DNA of 18,528 bases. Source: UBA1715 sp045600045. GTDB taxonomy: Bacteria > Bacteroidota > Bacteroidia > Bacteroidales > UBA1715. The position numbers were made by a program, and so were the translations under genes. Positions within the stretch are counted from its first letter, which is position 1. Every line of letters begins with the position of its first letter. Where the stretch lies: contig JAZRXD010000078.1 of the NCBI GenBank assembly GCA_045600045.1, positions 1 through 18,528 on the forward strand. Reading direction: 5' to 3'. Shown here one piece after another: positions 15,901-18,528 of the stretch. The notes beneath the pieces were generated by a model. It saw only the letters and a list, made by a program, of their open reading frames with translations, was not told the origin of the DNA and made no database searches.

Positions 15901-16671
15901 GTAATAGTTGATGACAATCATCGTTTTGTTGCATGGAAAGATGCCGATAATGATGAAGTTTTATCAACAACAATGACGTATTCTTTTGTTGCGGATGCCG
16001 ATAAGCATCTTGCAGTTGAACTGAAAGAAAAAGGACAGATGTACACTATTTCGGTTTCAACGGGTGGTGTGGTTGCAGGTTTGAACAACGGACAATTTGA
16101 AGCAGGGGAAACTGTTACACTTGTTGCAACAGCAGCGGATGGTTATTTGTTTAAAGGTTGGGTGAAAAATGGCGAAATTATTAGTAGCGAACCTATTTTA
16201 TCGTTTGTTGCTGATGGTAGCATCAATTTATTTGCTGAATTTGTTGCAAAACCGAAATTTGTTGATGTTGACGTTGAAGTGAACGATGAGACATTTGGAA
16301 CGATTACAGGTGCAGGTTCTTATTTTGAAGGTGATGAAGTTATGTTGATTGCAACACCTGCGCCGGGATATGAATTCGTGTTATGGACAAAAGATGGAAA
16401 ACCGTTGTCAAATCTAACAACATTGTATTTTACCGTTGTTGAGGATTGTATGATAAATGCGGAATTCAAGTTTATTGAAAAGACTGCAATCGACGATGTT
16501 GAACAAAATGTGGAAATATCGGTTGTTAATCATCAAATAGTGGTAGATGGTGAAATAATTCCTCAGTTTGTATTTGATGTACAAGGAAGAAAGTTGGTGA
16601 ACAACAACTTGAAGGCAGGAATCTATTTTGTGAAAATAGAAAGTCGTTTCGTTGGGGTTAGCATTCGCTAA
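12931..16671 (+). CDS. Large secreted PCMD-like / InlB-B-repeat protein with T9SS-type C-terminal domain
   Basis: A 1246-residue exported protein. Signal peptide at 1-19 (MKKVLAFLLFVAGGISTIA), with no lipobox cysteine. Residues about 20-262 look like a PCMD (putative carbohydrate metabolism) domain: LPNSNFEADW at 26-35, EPYCWHSF at 56-63 and a closing DDLVYVDDIVLIYNP at 248-262. Residues about 263-370 form an Ig-like module ending GKYKVRVVSTNYP (345-357), of a kind common in Bacteroidota surface proteins. Eleven InlB-B-like repeats of about 70 residues follow (372-1180). The last about 60 residues (from TAIDDVE at 1185 through VFDVQGRKLV to AGIYFVKIE near 1229-1237) look like a T9SS sorting domain. 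Together this suggests T9SS export, removal of the C-terminal domain and a cell-surface carbohydrate-binding or adhesive role; the role is inference. No catalytic motif was seen. It is tail-to-tail with engB with a 4-base overlap. Confidence 0.88.
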   Translation: MKKVLAFLLFVAGGISTIAQDYGVQLPNSNFEADWVTYKGGEKTKIIGSETISGSEPYCWHSFMSAKGAKLVLAAVSKQISKSEETRPNSKGNYSVRLNATKTLGIVANGSLTNGRMYCGSTKAADNDNHIYTDRGTDEFNMPFTGPIPDSITVWLSYYTTSDKNYAAFHAAVHGDENFILYGNGKEPNQSMQVADANLEYPRTTTSKSTLGWERKSIPFVAKGQCTEPKYLLVTMSTNKTPGSGSEDDLVYVDDIVLIYNPTLTTGTITTTNFEVEYGSAIDINIPFTLTGSMSVSNLNAPANQVIAQLSDANGSFDNPIEIGRLTTNTSGTVSAKIPASVGDGKYKVRVVSTNYPMTAAPSSSEITIKRYYTIAFDEYDKSIAELTGDGKYYAATTENITVSAVAKNEDYQFLYWFEDGSVVSLDSEYTFKAEKSRILQVVFKKQYSVSISATDGGSVSTTGGMYGDGEGLTVTATPSEGYLFLNWTNENDAVVSENASYTFVVSANTALKANFVKYISISATTNISEAGAISGAGDIVCEGDEVEVSLYAASLNSDKYLFVNWTENGEVVSESATYTFTTSENRMLVANFVTRYTFDVAIEDGGEISGAGIYTEGNTVQLVAFAHDNYRFVGWYEADTLVSTNSMYEFVANADRSFEAKFIEQCTITLQLNIENAGVLTGSGTFDKGTETSVQFALNEGYEFSNWTINDEEVSKDLIYDLVVNESVTIVANCSVIPSYIISAVADPVSGGTITGAGSYLENKSVTLVAQANSGYSFVNWSENNVVVSEETTMNFAAIENRSLVAHFEANFVGHTVALSSDEGGFVSGAGLFEEGELVTVIAAPNDKYEFQNWTINDVVVSFDATYSFELTSDIELTAHFSRIYDSFSINVTSADESMGIVQGMDSYQEEEIVVVSAVPNAGYRFVQWTENGSSVSTDAEYSFVCSEERNLVAEFMKIYTITIDEFVGGTVKGLNTGTFDDGAMISLAVIVDDNHRFVAWKDADNDEVLSTTMTYSFVADADKHLAVELKEKGQMYTISVSTGGVVAGLNNGQFEAGETVTLVATAADGYLFKGWVKNGEIISSEPILSFVADGSINLFAEFVAKPKFVDVDVEVNDETFGTITGAGSYFEGDEVMLIATPAPGYEFVLWTKDGKPLSNLTTLYFTVVEDCMINAEFKFIEKTAIDDVEQNVEISVVNHQIVVDGEIIPQFVFDVQGRKLVNNNLKAGIYFVKIESRFVGVSIR
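14044..16470 (+). repeat. Eleven tandem InlB-B-like (Listeria-Bacteroides type) protein repeats
   Basis: Repeats start at about residues 372, 448, 519, 597, 667, 741, 815, 888, 961, 1038 and 1110 of the large protein. Each follows the pattern Y/FxIxV...GGxIxGAGxYxEGexVxLxAxPxxGYxFxxWxexgxxVSxxxxYxFxxxxxxxLxAxF (lower-case x any residue). They match the divergent InlB B-repeat family, a beta-grasp-like module in surface proteins. Most pairs are well diverged in DNA. Repeats 9 and 10 share a variant GLNxGxFxxG loop in place of GAGxYxEG. Confidence 0.85.
16486..16668 (+). other. T9SS C-terminal sorting domain (within the large repeat protein)
   Basis: The final 61 residues (1186-1246) begin AIDDVEQNVEISV and contain FVFDVQGRKLV, then LKAGIYFVKI and a short basic end VGVSIR. 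This is the pattern of type A Por/T9SS sorting domains: a linker with Asp-Asp-Val-Glu, a strand ending Gly-Arg-Lys-Leu/Val, then Gly-Ile-Tyr-x-Val-Lys. Such domains direct export across the outer membrane and are cleaved by a sortase-like PorU. Assignment is by motif, not by profile search. Confidence 0.68.
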
Positions 16672-17261
16672 TCTTCAACGATTGTTCCGATATAATCCAA
16701 AAGTTCTTCTTTGCCGATTTTTTTTTCCGCTGAGGTAACAAACAGCGGAGGCAATTCTTCCCATTCTTGAAATAGTGTTTCTTGATAGGTTTGAATGTTT
16801 TTTTCTAATTCCGCAGGTTTGTTCTTGTCTGCCTTAGTCATGACAATGGCAAGGGGAATTTCTTTTTCTCCACACCAACGGATAAATTCTAAATCAATTG
16901 TGTGTGGCTCGTGTCGGCTGTCAACAAGAACAAAAACGCAGTCTAAATTTTCGCGGTTTATTAAATAGGCACTAATGAAATCCTCAAATTTTTGACGAAT
17001 ACCTTTGTTTACTTTGGCATAACCATAGCCGGGCAAATCAACTAAATACCACAATTTGTTTATCAAAAAATGATTGATTGTTTGTGTTTTCCCTGGTGTA
17101 GCCGATGTCTTTGCAAGTTTGCTGTTGTTGCAAAGCATATTTATGAGCGAAGATTTACCAACATTAGAACGACCGATAAACGCAATTTCGTGTTTGTTAG
17201 GAGTTGGACATTGTTTGTGGTTTGTTACACTTTTAACAAATGTTGCTTCTTTAATTATCAT
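16668..17261 (-). CDS. engB: Ribosome-biogenesis GTPase EngB/YihA (YsxC)
   Basis: Essential GTP-binding protein for large ribosomal subunit assembly, 197 residues, cytoplasmic. G motifs: GRSNVGKSS at 30-38 (P-loop), TPGKTQ at 55-60 (switch I), DLPGYGYAKV at 75-84, TKAD at 142-145 and SAEKKIG at the G5 position near 176. The ATG at 17261 gives MIIKEATFVKS, the usual family start; the open frame continues 21 codons upstream, but that part lies over the end of the preceding gene. Its first 11 bases overlap the 3' end of the DUF5103 gene, so it is the second gene of a minus-strand operon. Its stop overlaps the stop of the large repeat protein gene from the other strand by four bases, leaving no room for a dedicated terminator. 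Confidence 0.96.
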   Translation of the reverse strand: MIIKEATFVKSVTNHKQCPTPNKHEIAFIGRSNVGKSSLINMLCNNSKLAKTSATPGKTQTINHFLINKLWYLVDLPGYGYAKVNKGIRQKFEDFISAYLINRENLDCVFVLVDSRHEPHTIDLEFIRWCGEKEIPLAIVMTKADKNKPAELEKNIQTYQETLFQEWEELPPLFVTSAEKKIGKEELLDYIGTIVED

Positions 17262-18528
17262 AGCTGTTTCTTGAATTAATGCGTTTATAGCCAATACAAC
17301 GATCGTATCCGTATTGATAATCAAAATAATAGACGAAAATTTCGTAATCGTTTTCTGTTTGATAAAAACTTCCGTCTATGCTCGTGTAATCTATTGTCTT
17401 AAAGTCTTGTGATGCGGCAATATATGTATAACTGTAATATCCTTGTTTCAACAAAATTGTTGCTTCATATTGTTGCTTTTCAACATTATATGTCATTTTG
17501 TTTTCATCAGTCAATTTCCAGTCATTAAATTCACTAAAAACGTATAAATCAAGTGTATCGTTCATTGTTTTGTGATAAGGCAAAGTGAATTTTACTTCGG
17601 CATAGTCGGCTGTATAATCGTAGGTTTGAGGATTAAGTTCGTCGCGAATGAGAAATTTCCCGTTTAAATCTGTTTTCGTAGTGTAGGCAACGTGCCAATC
17701 GTTGTCGGGATGTAACTGAACATAGAATTTTCCATTTTCTTTATGAATGTAATCAACAGGGATGATTGCTGATCGCATGTCCTTAAAATAAAACGTTCTA
17801 AATTCATTTCCACCTAAAAATAATGCATTTCTATTGTCGTTAAAAATTATTGTTCCGTCGCCAGAAATATGGCTTGGTTGAATCCCGCTAATTGTTTGGT
17901 CCCAACGACCATTTTGACGATAAACGATGAATAAATCTTTGTCGTAATTGGAAAAATCAAATCCGTAAGGTGTTATTTTCGTTGAAATTTGTTGGTATTC
18001 ATCGGAATATTGAACAAGATTAGGTCGTTTTACTTCTGATTGAATGCCAACGAGTTGCTCAACTACAACAAATCTTTTTTGAATAAGAATTGTTTCCGAC
18101 TCAATATCATACACTTGCAAGATATAGTTTCCAGAAAGTAATAATTCAAAATTGTGGAACGGAAAGAAAAAGTTGTAATGGAAATACGGAATAGTTGTGT
18201 TAAATGAATTATCAACTCTGTCGCCATCTAACAATAAATCGCCTGTAATTGTCATATATTCGCTCTCAAGTAGATTGGATCTGTTCCAATTCCTGTCGCA
18301 ATGAAAAATTCTAAAAGCCAAATATCGACTTGTATCTTCTAATATATCGAAATCAACCATTAAACCTTTATTTTTTTCCAAAGGAAACACAGGATTTGAA
18401 AGAGAATCTCCTTTTTCTGGTCCTATATGAATGATATAACTTGATGGTCTTGTTGATATGACAGATTCTATTTTTAATGATTTTATCTTTGCATATTCAG
18501 GTGCTACATATTTGTCATATTGTATTTG
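17251..18528 (-). CDS. Type IX secretion system plug-family protein (DUF5103), N-terminus beyond window edge
   Basis: Exported protein of the DUF5103 family, whose characterised member is the 'Plug' that closes the lateral or periplasmic opening of the T9SS translocon SprA. The frame is open to the right edge, so 425 residues are visible. A GTG at 18390 is not the start, because the upstream codons (RPSSYIIHIGPEKGDSLSNP) continue the family sequence. Only the signal peptide and a few residues should be missing. Conserved features: FRIFHCDRNWNRSNLLESEY, then LDGDRVDNSFNTTIPYFHYN with the following FFFP and SGNYILQVYD in the first domain. The later beta-rich part holds VFSEFNDWKLTDENKMTYN and a tyrosine-rich end. 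It overlaps engB by 11 bases. Neighbouring it with a protein bearing a T9SS sorting domain supports a working T9SS. The family is firm; the plug role for this copy is inferred. Confidence 0.88.
   Translation of the reverse strand, partial: QIQYDKYVAPEYAKIKSLKIESVISTRPSSYIIHIGPEKGDSLSNPVFPLEKNKGLMVDFDILEDTSRYLAFRIFHCDRNWNRSNLLESEYMTITGDLLLDGDRVDNSFNTTIPYFHYNFFFPFHNFELLLSGNYILQVYDIESETILIQKRFVVVEQLVGIQSEVKRPNLVQYSDEYQQISTKITPYGFDFSNYDKDLFIVYRQNGRWDQTISGIQPSHISGDGTIIFNDNRNALFLGGNEFRTFYFKDMRSAIIPVDYIHKENGKFYVQLHPDNDWHVAYTTKTDLNGKFLIRDELNPQTYDYTADYAEVKFTLPYHKTMNDTLDLYVFSEFNDWKLTDENKMTYNVEKQQYEATILLKQGYYSYTYIAASQDFKTIDYTSIDGSFYQTENDYEIFVYYFDYQYGYDRCIGYKRINSRNSYDN

Noticed and set aside
14044..16470. 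CRISPR array or non-coding tandem repeats
   Set aside because: The period of about 210-230 bases is diverged at DNA level and in frame throughout; it is a protein repeat.
18388..18390. GTG as start of the DUF5103 gene
   Set aside because: The same frame stays open to the window edge and encodes family-like sequence upstream, so the gene is truncated by the window, not started here.

Overview
The window reads as a chromosomal segment of an AT-rich member of the Bacteroidota, probably Bacteroidales. Reasons: three perfect TAnnTTTG (-7) promoter elements upstream of genes, almost no Shine-Dalgarno sequences, a type IX secretion system (T9SS) plug-family gene, a long secreted protein ending in a T9SS-type sorting domain, and family-typical forms of Fcl, RibBA, DUF3109 and DUF2279. 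I see no rRNA, tRNA, CRISPR array, insertion sequence or phage gene. No gene-free stretch exceeds about 165 bases.

Left region (1-5702, + strand): surface polysaccharide synthesis. The window opens on the last 15 codons of a gene with a tyrosine-rich tail, as in bacterial tyrosine autokinases (Wzc type) that control polysaccharide export. gmd and fcl follow; together they turn GDP-mannose into GDP-L-fucose. Next is a separately transcribed unknown secreted protein (own -7 element, strong terminator). Two abutting GT4-type glycosyltransferases close the region.

Middle region (5815-9646, + strand): a tight cluster ribBA - manA - DUF3109 - DUF2279 behind a -7 element. RibBA makes two riboflavin precursors. 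ManA links fructose-6-P to mannose-6-P and so could feed the GDP-mannose/GDP-fucose route upstream. The two DUF proteins are a cysteine-rich probable metal binder and an envelope protein.

Transport region (9689-12066, + strand): a MATE exporter (TTG start) overlapping a BASS-family sodium symporter, with a possible hairpin terminator at the end. A cytoplasmic SGNH hydrolase follows (12142-12837).

Right region (12931-18528): a 1246-residue secreted protein (signal peptide, PCMD-like domain, Ig-like domain, eleven InlB-B-like repeats, T9SS-type C-terminal domain) on the + strand. It meets tail-to-tail, with a 4-base overlap, a minus-strand pair: a T9SS plug-family protein (DUF5103, N-terminus beyond the right edge) overlapping engB, an essential ribosome-assembly GTPase. 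A likely T9SS cargo and a likely T9SS component are thus near neighbours. Most genes belong to known families. The least explained are the unknown secreted protein at 2377 and the large repeat protein.
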